A DNA stretch of 64,000 nt from an uncultured Lachnospiraceae bacterium (GCA_910576815.1 CAJTKA010000013.1:1-64000), one strand, 5' to 3'. Shown: positions 1 to 8,685, counted from the first letter of the stretch. The notes: a model not told the origin generated them from the letters alone. Translations and numbers: made by a program.

Positions 1-81
1 CACTATGACTGCCCTTCCTTCTGCGGTGGCAATTATCTCGCAGATCCCCTTCCGGCACGCCGGACACCTTACTTTGCACAT
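1..81 (-). CDS. partial small zinc-ribbon protein
   Basis: Only the first 27 codons lie inside the window; the frame runs off position 1. The start at 81 is supported by a GGGAGG ribosome site about 9 bases upstream. The visible peptide begins MCKVRCPACRKGIC, giving a CxxC pair and a further Cys, the shape of half a zinc ribbon. Small cysteine-rich proteins of this kind (KTR or Com-like) are common in integrative elements. It lies downstream of a second small zinc-ribbon gene on the same strand. The function is unknown and the family placement rests on cysteine spacing alone. Confidence 0.55.
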   Translation of the reverse strand, partial: MCKVRCPACRKGICEIIATAEGRAVIV

Positions 82-245
82 TTCCTATATCCTCCCACAG
101 CCACTTCTGGATTTCTAACCGTGATCAGCGGAACGGCCTTGTGCAGGCATCCTTACAGTGATAATTTCCATAAATTACCATGTATACTGCAAGTATGCCC
201 ACGGATCGCATTGCTAATCACGGTATCTACAAAAAAATGGCAGGG

Positions 246-416
246 CTACCCCTGCCGCCTGTTCTTCTTATGTACCATCTTTGGACTAAAGCCCACCCGT
301 ATGATCTCCCCGCAGTGCCGGCATTTCATTTCAAGCACCACTTTCCCCGGCGGCCTCTCCTCAATGTCAAAGATGCGCCGCCCACATTTCGGGTTCGGGC
401 ATTTCACCTTTTCCAT
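246..416 (-). CDS. Com-like small zinc-ribbon protein, 56 aa
   Basis: This 56-residue frame starts at an ATG with GGAGG about 9 bases upstream and ends at TAG. Two cysteine pairs are visible: CPNPKCG near residues 6-12 and CRHCGE near residues 32-37, with a short hydrophobic strand between them. The spacing resembles the Mu Com/zinc-ribbon small proteins of phages and integrative elements, where Com is an RNA-binding translation activator. The C-terminus is basic, which fits nucleic-acid binding. It follows the DUF4885 gene on the same strand after a hairpin. Family assignment is inference; that it is a real gene is well supported by start, ribosome site and cysteine pattern. Confidence 0.65.
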   Translation of the reverse strand: MEKVKCPNPKCGRRIFDIEERPPGKVVLEMKCRHCGEIIRVGFSPKMVHKKNRRQG

Positions 417-445
417 TAACCACCGCCTCCCCGCACTGATATGTA

Positions 446-482
446 ATAAGGGAACCAGCCTGTCCCTGCCGGTTCCCCTTAT
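446..482 (-). terminator. hairpin downstream of the DUF4885 operon
   Basis: Arms ATAAGGGAACC (446-456) and GGTTCCCCTTAT (471-482) pair around a 14-base loop, with one bulged base. It lies between the DUF4885 stop and the small zinc-ribbon gene. There is no clear T-run on either strand, so it may be a weak terminator or a processing site. Confidence 0.4.
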
Positions 483-583
483 CGTCTGTGCTTTATTGAT
501 TTTCTCCCTGTTTCCTGATTCCTCAATCCGCCAAAATTCCGATGTTTCCTATCATTATATCTAAACCAGAAATCCCCTTGCGT

Positions 584-1798
584 CTAACTTTTGTTTGACA
601 CGCTATACCAACTTGAACCAATCTTATTTTTGATCCATGCACTATCTTTTGCAAAAATAATATCCTGCTTTGTATCGACTAGCCTGCCGGATTGAAACAG
701 GATGCTGAGTTTCATATCCGCAACATTGTTCCAGCCTTTCCCGGAAATATCTGAAATCATGTCACATATCCACTGTTTCACCTGAGCCTTATAATCACCC
801 GGAACTTGATCCGACTGACTAACTGCTGCTTGGATCAGTTCCTTAATGTCCTTGCCTTCCTTGGTATAATAGGTACTGTTTCTTTCATCCAATTCCCGCA
901 AATCCAAAGACGTATATCTATATACCTCTTGGAATGCCTGAAATTTCAGCTTGGAATCCGTTGAAATCTGCGTACTGTTACACCCATCCTGTGTGGAACA
1001 TGTGAGAATATGTTTATACAGGTTTTTTCCATTATCCCCCTGATTAAGCGCCTGTTCTATAGGTAACTTCAACGATTCATCCACACCATCTACGGAAATC
1101 TGGTAGCTGTACGGGTCAATCGTGTAAGCACATGTGTCCGGCAACCGGGCGGGGTCAATCCCTGCATCTGAGAGGATGTTGGAAATCTGCCTGCTAACAA
1201 TCTGCCGCTGAAACAATATCCTGTCATTGTCTACCACATCCCCATAGATCGGTTTCCCACGGAAAAGGGAATCCTGATAGCTTACCCCGCATATCTTACC
1301 TTCCTTATACATCCGCATCTCATTGTTGTAACCTATGCTGCGCTCCACATCTGTAAGGTCTGTCTCATAATACTGCGAGCCTTTCCCAAAATATTTTTCA
1401 TAGATATACCCCTCCGGGTCAGCATGTGTCTCTGCCTCTGCCGCCAATCTGACATACTTGTCTGTCAACGCCCTCCGAAATGCCGCAGATGCACTGGTAT
1501 AGGTAACCGCATTGACATCAATCTTACTTCCTGCGTTTTCCAATGCCTCCTGATTGCTCTTTGCCGCTGCATCCACATACTCCTGTAGATTGATCACACT
1601 GTCTATATCTGTATTCCGGGTTCTGCCTGACATGGCTTTCTGGGCAGTAAGCTCCTGCGCTTCACGGCTTACAGTAAACGTATCCCGGCGGTGTGTCTGC
1701 ACAGTCTTATTCTGATTTACATTCTGCGGCTTTATCCCAAACATGATATCAAGCAATGTCTGATGCCGCCGAATATGGCTTTCAAGAAAAATATTCAT
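584..1798 (-). CDS. DUF4885 family protein
   Basis: A 404-residue protein with no signal peptide or membrane segment. The N-terminus is short and polar and carries FTVSREAQELTAQ near residue 41, a pattern similar to a motif in the DUF6033 protein at 44.9 kb. The middle has TDLTDVERSIGYNNEM, and then an alpha/beta stretch with TIDPYSYQISVDG, both like the DUF4885 proteins known from the Bacillus cereus group. The start at 1798 has AGGAAAATTT before it. It is the last gene of a four-gene operon, 59 bases after the DUF3879 gene. The molecular role is unknown; the family call is from recognised pattern, not a search. Confidence 0.65.
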   Translation of the reverse strand: MNIFLESHIRRHQTLLDIMFGIKPQNVNQNKTVQTHRRDTFTVSREAQELTAQKAMSGRTRNTDIDSVINLQEYVDAAAKSNQEALENAGSKIDVNAVTYTSASAAFRRALTDKYVRLAAEAETHADPEGYIYEKYFGKGSQYYETDLTDVERSIGYNNEMRMYKEGKICGVSYQDSLFRGKPIYGDVVDNDRILFQRQIVSRQISNILSDAGIDPARLPDTCAYTIDPYSYQISVDGVDESLKLPIEQALNQGDNGKNLYKHILTCSTQDGCNSTQISTDSKLKFQAFQEVYRYTSLDLRELDERNSTYYTKEGKDIKELIQAAVSQSDQVPGDYKAQVKQWICDMISDISGKGWNNVADMKLSILFQSGRLVDTKQDIIFAKDSAWIKNKIGSSWYSVSNKS

Positions 1799-1857
1799 AA
1801 ATTTTCCTACTTTCCTTACCCCTTTTCTTTTAGAAAATGTTTACGTCATAGAGCATT

Positions 1858-2538
1858 TCATATCTGTATGTTCAGTGATGCCCGTGCAAGAGAACTGTCC
1901 GTTTTTTTCAGATTATCTTCCACAAGCTCCCTTGTGATATCCTCCAAGACACCCGAAGGTATGGCTTTACCATATGTCCATGCCGGATCAACTTCCTTAA
2001 TCGCAGATACAAACGCTTGCGAATACGCCTTACGGTACTCTCCCAATGTCCAGCCTGCCGCCAACCGATCATCCTTGTCCATTTGTTTATACATATCCAT
2101 ATAAATTTCCGTTTTTCCTGCTCCGTCCGCCATTCCATTTTTTTCAATATAGTTATTTTTTACATATTCAAACATTTTCTCTTTACTGTTTTCAGGAATA
2201 TCAATCATCCTTTTATAACTATCTCCCGTTTCATCTGTTACAAGCAGGCCTGTCAATCCTGTAGTCGGTTCAACCCACTCTCCTCTTGCATTATAGTTTT
2301 TCATCAGATTCTTAATTGCCTGAACACAGGTAAACATACTGCCGGTACAGCCGTCCTTTGCCATTTGCCGGATAACGGCTTTATACTGCCTGCTGCCTGT
2401 GTCAATACCCGCAGCTTTTAATCGTGCCTGTATGCTGCTGCTGTTTAATTGCGAAAATTGAAACATACCCGGTAATGCCGAGCCTGTTCCTCCACCCATC
2501 TTTTGAACATGATAGCCAAAATTTGTTATATTTGTCAT
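1858..2538 (-). CDS. DUF3879 family protein
   Basis: A 226-residue protein. The stretch LKAAGIDTGSRQYKAVIRQM near residues 41-60 and the later WTLGEYRKAYSQAF are hallmarks of the DUF3879 proteins I know from the Bacillus cereus group. There is no signal peptide; the N-terminal 35 residues are Gly/Ser/Asn-rich and probably disordered. The start has GGAGG about 9 bases upstream. It is the third gene of the operon, between the PPC-domain protein and the DUF4885 protein. DUF3879 and DUF4885 occurring side by side outside Bacillus suggests a conserved functional pair. The function is unknown. Confidence 0.7.
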   Translation of the reverse strand: MTNITNFGYHVQKMGGGTGSALPGMFQFSQLNSSSIQARLKAAGIDTGSRQYKAVIRQMAKDGCTGSMFTCVQAIKNLMKNYNARGEWVEPTTGLTGLLVTDETGDSYKRMIDIPENSKEKMFEYVKNNYIEKNGMADGAGKTEIYMDMYKQMDKDDRLAAGWTLGEYRKAYSQAFVSAIKEVDPAWTYGKAIPSGVLEDITRELVEDNLKKTDSSLARASLNIQI

Positions 2539-2647
2539 AACGCAGCCTCCGTTTTATCCACCACATTCTCTGTCAGACTTCCTTTGCTATTACATCAGCA
2601 GTTTTGTCCCGTAATCAGCCATATGATCGACACTGCCTTTGTTTTAT

Positions 2648-4210
2648 TTATAAAACTTTTCTGAACTGATACTTATACATATCGGAATACATATTGCCGG
2701 TGTAGTGTGGTGTCAGCCGCCCCTCCAGCGCACCCATATTTACCGCAAAACCGCTGTCCAAAACAGAAAACGCCCCATTCTGAAACTGGAACTGTGACGT
2801 GAAATCGGGAATCCCCACATCGCCGCTCACCCCGATATTTCCTATGATATTTCTGAGGGCATCCCGCATCTGATCGACCTTAACATTATCCTTTGTATGG
2901 TTGATCAGGTGATCCGCCTTCTTCGGCAGCCCGCCGATCTTTCCGTCAGGCAGCATATAAAGATTCTTCAAGGAGACATCCTGTCCGGTAACGCCTTTCA
3001 GGTAACGCTTCACCTCCTGCACGTCCGTGGCATACCGGTATGCGTTGTAGGGCAGATTCCCCACGCTGTCCGCAATCCCTATGTAATACTGGTACATCTT
3101 GTCGCTATACTTTTTTCCCACCAGTTTCTGTATCTGTTCCCGGACAGTTTCCTCCTCTATCCCGTCCACGGTCACCGTTCCATCGCTTCCGATCCGTATC
3201 TGCATCCCCTCTATGTCCTCACGGGAAATGCCCATGCCTTCCAATTCTTTTACGAAATCTTCCGCAAAACCGTTTTTCAGTTCCGCTTTCTGCTGTGCCT
3301 TTTCCGTGTCTTTCAGATTGGCAAAGATCTTCACATACTCCCGCTCCGCCTCGCTTAAATCCTTACCCTCCGCCAGATCCTGCAGCAGTTCATCCACGGT
3401 GCGCCCGCCTTTGTACTTCTTTTCTTCCGGCAGGCTGTCAAACTGCTTCTGGTGAAGCTGTTCCAGTTCTTTTCTATAATTCTGCTCTGTCTCCTTTAAG
3501 ACGGCATTATACTTGTCAAGATAGTCCCGCCAGTTTTCGTCTTTCCGGCTATAGGCGCTGTAAAGATTTCCATACGCTTCCCTGACGGCATCCGTCTTTT
3601 CATGCTCCTTATTTTCGCAGACATGGAAACTGATCCTATAAAAATCATTCGGGGATACTTCTTCCCCGTTTCCGTTTTCCACCTTGAGGCAATATTTGTT
3701 GGTATCCATATCCCAATTCGGAACGGACAACTTTTTCCGCCCTTCGCCGTCCCACTCCGCCTTCCCTACCTGATTGCCGTACTCGTCATACAGAGTCAGG
3801 TCGTAATCACAACCCTCCGGCATATCTATGTAGGCTTCGACGCCAAAGTAATTGCGCTGGAAATTCGGAAATGGGATGGTGAAGTTATAGAAATCCACAT
3901 CCTTTTTATCGCTGAGGCTTCCTTTCAGGTTGCTGGTCTCGTCCTTGATCAGAAAATTCAGGTCAAGAAACGCGCTGCCCTTATCCTTGTCACAGACCTC
4001 ATAGGTGGTGTTCGGTCTGCGGAACGTATTGTTGCTGCTGAGCGTACAGGTATCTTCCCGCAGTTCCACGTTCTTAATCCTGTTCTTACGAAATATCCCG
4101 TTCTCGTCGAAACAAGCGTCCATTTCTTTTCTTGACATAAAGAATATCGGTCTTTTACTGAAAGCCGCTCCCCATGTGGAACCTTGTTCCTTTACGTTAC
4201 TGATCTCCAT
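2648..4210 (-). CDS. PPC-like beta-sandwich protein with coiled-coil, 520 aa
   Basis: Residues about 90-200 form a PPC-like (bacterial pre-peptidase C-terminal) beta-sandwich: a KKDVDFYNFTIP motif, then CDYDLTLYDEYGN and a final YRISFHV strand. Residues about 205-330 are strongly charged and helical, likely coiled coil. A C-terminal part with repeated FQFQNGAFSVLDSGFAVN strands follows. There is no peptidase domain and no signal peptide, although PPC domains normally sit on secreted proteins. The start has GGAGG 10 bases upstream. It is second in the operon, 53 bases after the DUF6033 gene. It may be a secreted effector or adhesin, but the sequence shows no catalytic motif. Confidence 0.6.
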   Translation of the reverse strand: MEISNVKEQGSTWGAAFSKRPIFFMSRKEMDACFDENGIFRKNRIKNVELREDTCTLSSNNTFRRPNTTYEVCDKDKGSAFLDLNFLIKDETSNLKGSLSDKKDVDFYNFTIPFPNFQRNYFGVEAYIDMPEGCDYDLTLYDEYGNQVGKAEWDGEGRKKLSVPNWDMDTNKYCLKVENGNGEEVSPNDFYRISFHVCENKEHEKTDAVREAYGNLYSAYSRKDENWRDYLDKYNAVLKETEQNYRKELEQLHQKQFDSLPEEKKYKGGRTVDELLQDLAEGKDLSEAEREYVKIFANLKDTEKAQQKAELKNGFAEDFVKELEGMGISREDIEGMQIRIGSDGTVTVDGIEEETVREQIQKLVGKKYSDKMYQYYIGIADSVGNLPYNAYRYATDVQEVKRYLKGVTGQDVSLKNLYMLPDGKIGGLPKKADHLINHTKDNVKVDQMRDALRNIIGNIGVSGDVGIPDFTSQFQFQNGAFSVLDSGFAVNMGALEGRLTPHYTGNMYSDMYKYQFRKVL

Positions 4211-4263
4211 TGCTGATATTCCTCCATTGTTTTCAATTATTTATCACACAGCCGCCAAACACC

Positions 4264-5478
4264 CTATAACCTTTTCAATTTCTCCAAAAATACTGTATAA
4301 AACTCTCTTTCTTTCAAGCGCGCCTGCTGCTCCTCCATACTTATGACTTTGCTGGGTTCTAAGGGATGGTCAAAATCATATAACGCCTTCTGGGTTGCCC
4401 GTATTGCTGACTCTACGGAATTACCCAAAATATCATTACTATGCAGCAAGCCATAATAATTGGCTATAGCCTGCTGTATATACATTTGTGTTATATGTGT
4501 CCTTCCATTCTTGGTTTCACCCAGTCCGTTTACTCCGACTTCTTTTACCGTCTCCATCCAAGCATCTTTTACAGATTGTGGCGCATTCGGCCCGGCACTT
4601 TGCAACACTCGTTCCTCAAAATCTGTCTCTGACACTCCCCGGATCTGTTCCTCGTCTTTTTTCCCGCACCCGGTCACTTTATCCTGTGCTGATTTCTCCG
4701 CCACAGTTTCTATGCTGTTTTTCTCATAAACGGCCGAAACCTTTTCCTTTGTTATACTGGCCTTATAATATTGTTCGTTCGCTTCCTGCCCCATCAGCTT
4801 ACGTTTCAGGGCACTTTCCTCAACAATCCCCATATATTCAGCTCTCCGCTTTCTCTTTGCCTCCTGCTCTGCTTCAAACTGCCGCTGTGCTGCTTCCGTC
4901 GGGCCGGATACTCCACCACCACTTGTTATACAGGTATGAGCGATCTCCCCTTCTTCATCCAGAACAAGTATGTAAGAACGTATTCTATTGGGTCTCTTTG
5001 TCGCCTCTTTCTCTGCAATAAATGTCTCGACTCTTTCCATTACCTGTTTTGCAAGAGTCGGATCATCCTTCATTTTTTCTTCCAGTGCAGGCGGTACAAC
5101 GATTGATTTTTTCCCAAGAGTGGATACTGCCCTTGACTGTACGGATGAGTCTGTCATTTTAGGTTCCGGCCCGGTTGGCTTCCAGTCTAAAATAGATTCA
5201 TCAACTTTATTACGGAAAAAATCATCATGCGGAAAATCCAGCCTTTCCCATGTACCCTGTGATATCTTATATCCATCCATTACATGATAATAGGCTCCGG
5301 GAAATCTCGTCTGCCACATATCCTTAAAACTTATTCCCGATACATCCGGCCGACCTGCAGCCTTTGCCGCCGCAAGTTCCGCAAAACCCACGCCTCCGTT
5401 TGTGCCTGCCGCCGCGTTCTTCCGGTACTGCCCTGAAAGATAATTCTCTCCCCATTTACCTGTTACGCCTAAATCCAT
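4264..5478 (-). CDS. DUF6033 family protein
   Basis: A 404-residue protein, first in the operon. I place the start at 5478 because GGAGGAG lies 8 bases upstream, and a longer reading frame to 5547 would run into the promoter/LytTR repeats. Residues about 120-230 hold the shared core: SIVVPPALEEKMKDDPTLAK, then an ILVLDEEGEIAH strand pair, then a very charged helix. The protein at 44852-45580 has the same core (SVLIDPEELERMANDE, VNIGKDGKVSYF), so the two are paralogues. No signal peptide is seen. A lone Cys in KVTGCGKK is notable. The role is unknown; the LytTR site upstream implies quorum- or signal-controlled expression. Confidence 0.65.
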   Translation of the reverse strand: MDLGVTGKWGENYLSGQYRKNAAAGTNGGVGFAELAAAKAAGRPDVSGISFKDMWQTRFPGAYYHVMDGYKISQGTWERLDFPHDDFFRNKVDESILDWKPTGPEPKMTDSSVQSRAVSTLGKKSIVVPPALEEKMKDDPTLAKQVMERVETFIAEKEATKRPNRIRSYILVLDEEGEIAHTCITSGGGVSGPTEAAQRQFEAEQEAKRKRRAEYMGIVEESALKRKLMGQEANEQYYKASITKEKVSAVYEKNSIETVAEKSAQDKVTGCGKKDEEQIRGVSETDFEERVLQSAGPNAPQSVKDAWMETVKEVGVNGLGETKNGRTHITQMYIQQAIANYYGLLHSNDILGNSVESAIRATQKALYDFDHPLEPSKVISMEEQQARLKEREFYTVFLEKLKRL

Positions 5479-5516
5479 CTTCACTTCTCCTCCCATGTGA
5501 TAAATGTTCTTACCTT

Positions 5517-5582
5517 CTTTATCGCCGGTCTGCAAAATATTTTTCATAGATCTGGCGCGAACTGCTCCATTTTGGGCGCGAA
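5517..5582 (-). promoter_or_regulatory. LytTR-type direct repeats and promoter of the DUF6033 operon
   Basis: On the plus strand GGCGCGAA occurs at 5554-5561 and again at 5575-5582, a period of exactly 21 bases, with CTGCTCCATTTTG between. The same layout precedes the response regulator gene at 7851-7879, with the core TCCATTTTG/TTCATTTTG shared. Two repeats two helical turns apart are the classic binding site of LytTR-family dimers. A weak -10 (GATAAA, 5518-5523) sits at the same distance as in the other copy. Confidence 0.7.
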
Positions 5583-5607
5583 ACTTCTAACTATATCGTT
5601 AAACGGC

Positions 5608-7041
5608 CTACGCGGTTTTTCCATTCATCATGACGGTAAGGCTGAATTTCTTCCTGCCGCCTGTCTCGGAGATTGCGATATCAATATCACCCATATACTT
5701 CCTCGCACATCTTTGCATGTTGGATATGCCGATCCCATGCAGCCTCCTGTTTCCCTTGCTGCTGACCGGCAGCCCGCTTTCTTTTTCCATGACAATGTTC
5801 CCTGCAAAATCATTCTCAACCTCTATAAAGAACAGACAGCCTCTTACAAAGGAACGTAAGCTGATCTGTTTTTCGCCCTCTGCCCTGCCGCACGCTTCTA
5901 TGGCATTTTCCAGCGCATTATTCAGGATCACAGCAATGTCATAAACATCTATCGGCAGTTTGCATGGATAAGCGAAATCAGCCTCAAACGGTATCTGTTT
6001 CTTCTCCGCTTCCTGCCCTTTCTGGTGGATGATAATGTCTGTGATCGGATTGCCTGTCTGATAGGTAAAGTCTAACCTGCTGACCGTTTCCTCCATTTTC
6101 CCGATATAGCTTTCCAGTTCTTCCTCCACGGAATCTGCCGCGCCTTTGACAAGCAGGGAGATATTGGCTAAATGGCTTCTCATATCATGCCGGAGCCCTC
6201 TCATGTCACTATAGATATCCTGTATCTCTGCAATCTCTTTCTGCATCTGCCGGACTTGGTTTTCCAGCAGGGCACGTTTCCCTGTCTCCTCATGGTACTG
6301 TATCTGTTTCTGAAACAATACGACACTGGCGATGATGTCAGAAAACATCAAGGCACCGATAACCAGCAACCAAAATCGGGTCGGCGGAACTGCCTCATAG
6401 ATAACAACCCCCATCCCATTGCTTAGCGTGCTGATGATCAGTCTTATGATAACTGAGATACACAGCGCAGCAATACATGGTAAGAGTAGAAAAACGTTCT
6501 CATGTGTCTGTAACGGATACTCCTTTTTTACATATTTCCTGCTTATAAAAAACAGATATCCAGTTAATAGCAGGGCATGGAATAATACACATAAGGCTAT
6601 CATCACAGCATTGCAAATTGTGATCACGGCCACAGCTTTTTCTCCCGTATATAAGATCCCCTCTGCAAGCAGATGACCTAAGATCTTATTACCCCATCCG
6701 TTTACCACAATGTCAAACGTAATGAACATATATTTCGCCGTCTCTGTTCCTGCCATGAAACTAAAGGTAATAAATAGTTGTTTTTGCATCTCTTTTTGGA
6801 AGAAAAACGACTGCATGAACAGCAGGATACAGATATTTAAGATGATCCCGGCAGCTTTACCCACCGGAAATCTGTCGGCTCCTATGATAAATACCAGAAT
6901 CTGGATCAGGAAATAAACGGCAGACCAGATCACCGGCATTCCCCTTTTTTCATACTTTTCTTTCAGAAACCCCTGTGTATAGACAACGCTCAATATACTG
7001 TCGATCAGGTACATGAAAATCGGAAGCAACAGATTAAACAT
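5608..7041 (-). CDS. GHKL sensor histidine kinase (AgrC-like)
   Basis: A 477-residue membrane kinase. The start at 7041 has GGAGGG 7 bases upstream and overlaps the end of the response regulator gene by 8 bases, so the two are translationally coupled. The first 230 residues carry about six membrane segments. A helical linker leads to the phospho-acceptor motif LRHDMRSHLANI, then the ATPase N-box LNNALENAIEACG and a glycine-rich GIGISNMQ box. This architecture matches peptide-sensing kinases of the AgrC/ComD/VirS kind. No AgrB or AgrD-like gene is visible nearby, so the signal is unknown. It likely phosphorylates the adjacent LytTR regulator. Confidence 0.9.
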   Translation of the reverse strand: MFNLLLPIFMYLIDSILSVVYTQGFLKEKYEKRGMPVIWSAVYFLIQILVFIIGADRFPVGKAAGIILNICILLFMQSFFFQKEMQKQLFITFSFMAGTETAKYMFITFDIVVNGWGNKILGHLLAEGILYTGEKAVAVITICNAVMIALCVLFHALLLTGYLFFISRKYVKKEYPLQTHENVFLLLPCIAALCISVIIRLIISTLSNGMGVVIYEAVPPTRFWLLVIGALMFSDIIASVVLFQKQIQYHEETGKRALLENQVRQMQKEIAEIQDIYSDMRGLRHDMRSHLANISLLVKGAADSVEEELESYIGKMEETVSRLDFTYQTGNPITDIIIHQKGQEAEKKQIPFEADFAYPCKLPIDVYDIAVILNNALENAIEACGRAEGEKQISLRSFVRGCLFFIEVENDFAGNIVMEKESGLPVSSKGNRRLHGIGISNMQRCARKYMGDIDIAISETGGRKKFSLTVMMNGKTA

Positions 7042-7756
7042 TGACAATCCCTCCATTTTTGATATACCGCATATAGTTTTTAATGAAATCAGAATATTTC
7101 GTTCTTGCAAGGAGCAGGTTATCCCCATTTATGACCTGTATGTTATCCGCACTGTAAGCAGATATCTTCTCCATGTTTACAAGATAGCATCTGTGGCAGC
7201 GGTAAAAGGTACTGCCCAGCCTGTTTTCCAACTCTTCCATTTTCCCGTAGACTTCCAGCGTTTTGTCCGTTGTATGGATAATGACTTTTTTGTTGCGGCT
7301 CTCGATATAGTAAATATTCTTTAGCAGTAATCGCTGCTGCGCGCCAAGGCTTTTCACCATGATGTACTTCTTTTCCTGTTCGCAAAAAACAGATGCCTCT
7401 TTCCATGCACGGCTAAAAACCTCTGCAAATTTATCCTTATCCAAAGGCTTTAGCAGATAGTGGAAAGCATTGACGTCAAACGCCTCTCCCATGTATTCCC
7501 GATACCCTGTCACAAAGATAATAATGCTCCTTCTCCTGCCAGTTTCTTCCCGTTCCCGGATATGCCTTGCCAGCTCCATGCCGGACACGGAATCCATTTC
7601 AATATCAAGAAAATAAATGTCGAAGTCAACTCCGGCACAGAGCAATTCTTCCCCTGACTGAAACTCTGTGATATCCGCATCAGATACCTGCCTTTGTATC
7701 AGACGGATCAGTTCTTCCCTAATCGGCCGGTCATCATCACAAACCGCTATCTTCAT
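7034..7756 (-). CDS. LytTR family response regulator (AgrA-like)
   Basis: A 240-residue regulator. Residues 1-120 form a receiver: the acidic cluster CDDD, phospho-acceptor Asp51 in FLDIEM, and a conserved Lys in LLKPLDK. Residues about 130-235 are a LytTR DNA-binding domain (IYYIESRNKKVIIHT, FYRCHRCYLVNM). A TTG at 7759 precedes the chosen ATG; the ATG fits the GGAAG site better. It is transcribed ahead of its kinase. A 21-base-period repeat lies upstream of its own promoter and another upstream of the DUF6033 operon, so autoregulation and control of that operon are likely. Confidence 0.92.
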   Translation of the reverse strand: MKIAVCDDDRPIREELIRLIQRQVSDADITEFQSGEELLCAGVDFDIYFLDIEMDSVSGMELARHIREREETGRRRSIIIFVTGYREYMGEAFDVNAFHYLLKPLDKDKFAEVFSRAWKEASVFCEQEKKYIMVKSLGAQQRLLLKNIYYIESRNKKVIIHTTDKTLEVYGKMEELENRLGSTFYRCHRCYLVNMEKISAYSADNIQVINGDNLLLARTKYSDFIKNYMRYIKNGGIVNV

Positions 7757-7813
7757 CAATCTTTTCTTCCTTTCAAAAACTGAGGCATGAAAAATTTATA
7801 CCCATAATCATTT

Positions 7814-7879
7814 ATTATATCGGCATTGACGTATTACAAACTAGCGACAGGGTGCCAGTTGCTTCATTTTGGGTGTGAA
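7814..7879 (-). promoter_or_regulatory. promoter and LytTR repeats of the response regulator gene
   Basis: Reading the minus strand, a perfect TATAAT (7814-7819) lies 17 bases from a poor -35 (AGTTTG, 7837-7842). Upstream are repeats GGTGCCAG (7851-7858) and GGTGTGAA (7872-7879, plus-strand reading), 21 bases apart. A good -10 with a poor -35 beside paired repeats is typical of an activator-dependent promoter. Confidence 0.7.
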
Positions 7880-7914
7880 ATCTGCTCCCTATATACAGGT
7901 TATCTTTCTTTTTT

Positions 7915-7947
7915 CAGCTTGCCTTTCCACCTAAAATATGTAAGCTG
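7915..7947 (+). repeat. imperfect inverted-repeat leader element, copy 1
   Basis: CAGCTTGC (7915-7922) and GTAAGCTG (7940-7947) are separated by exactly 17 bases. The same element with the same spacing precedes the next two plus-strand genes. It sits about 43 bases before the SprT-like start codon. Confidence 0.6.
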
Positions 7948-7989
7948 TGTCACACAGAATTAAAAGATAATTTTAAGGAGGACACAGCT

Positions 7990-8601
7990 ATGTTACAGAT
8001 ATCCGAAATCGTAAAGAAAACCGAGGAAATGTTTGACCTGTTCAACGAGCATTTTTATAATATGGAACTTACCCGCCCGGCCATCACCGTATCCCCGGAC
8101 GGCGGGCGCGGCGCATACGGCTGGTGCAGTATCCATGAAATCTGGAACGCCAACGAAGAAAAATACCGGGAGATCAACCTCTGCGCCGAGTACCTCGACC
8201 GCTCCATGACGGAGCTGGCCGCCACCCTCTTACACGAAATGGCCCACCTCTATGATCTGGAACATGACATTCAGGACGTGAGCAACAACGGCTATTACCA
8301 CAACATGAAATTCAAGGCCACCGCCGAGGCCCACGGCCTGCACATTGAAAAGCACCAGAAATACGGCTGGACGGTGACAACGCTGGCTCCGGAGGCCGAG
8401 GCATGGATCAGGGAGACCTTGGGCGAGGCCGGTATACAGGCCAGCCGCCTGCAGATAGAGGGTGGCTCCAAGGGTGGGAGCCAGAAATCCTTCAACCGCA
8501 GTATCAAATATGTCTGCCCCTGCTGCGGCACCATCATCCGGGCGACCCGCGAGGTAAATGTGATCTGCGGGGACTGCGGAGAGCCTTTCGAGCGAGCATG
8601 A
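7990..8601 (+). CDS. SprT-like zinc metalloprotease domain protein
   Basis: A 203-residue protein with an SprT-like domain: the zinc site HEMAHLYD near residue 81, followed by a second histidine region (YYHNMKFKATAEAHGL). A C-terminal zinc ribbon, CPCCG...CGDCG, ends the protein. SprT-like proteases act on DNA-protein crosslinks in Spartan; in integrative elements their role is not established. The start has AAGGAGG 8 bases upstream. It is the first of three plus-strand genes that share a leader element, followed by its own strong terminator. Confidence 0.85.
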   Translation: MLQISEIVKKTEEMFDLFNEHFYNMELTRPAITVSPDGGRGAYGWCSIHEIWNANEEKYREINLCAEYLDRSMTELAATLLHEMAHLYDLEHDIQDVSNNGYYHNMKFKATAEAHGLHIEKHQKYGWTVTTLAPEAEAWIRETLGEAGIQASRLQIEGGSKGGSQKSFNRSIKYVCPCCGTIIRATREVNVICGDCGEPFERA

Positions 8602-8616
8602 TCCATACATATCAGC

Positions 8617-8646
8617 GGCCAGCCACATTCCACGGCTGGCCTTTTT
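8617..8646 (+). terminator. intrinsic terminator of the SprT-like gene
   Basis: GGCCAGCC (8617-8624) pairs with GGCTGGCC (8634-8641) across a 9-base loop and is followed by TTTTT. Confidence 0.9.
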
Positions 8647-8685
8647 CGTTGCACTCATGCGGATAAAAAAAATTTCTTTGAAATA

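Noticed and set aside
95..215. Possible 28-codon minus-strand frame between the two zinc-ribbon genes
   Set aside because: No ribosome site and no recognisable pattern.
121..564. Long plus-strand reading frame over the left edge
   Set aside because: It has no ribosome site and is antisense to a small zinc-ribbon gene with a good start and cysteine pattern.
5479..5547. Longer start for the first DUF6033 gene
   Set aside because: It would lie over the likely promoter, and GGAGGAG fits the later ATG.
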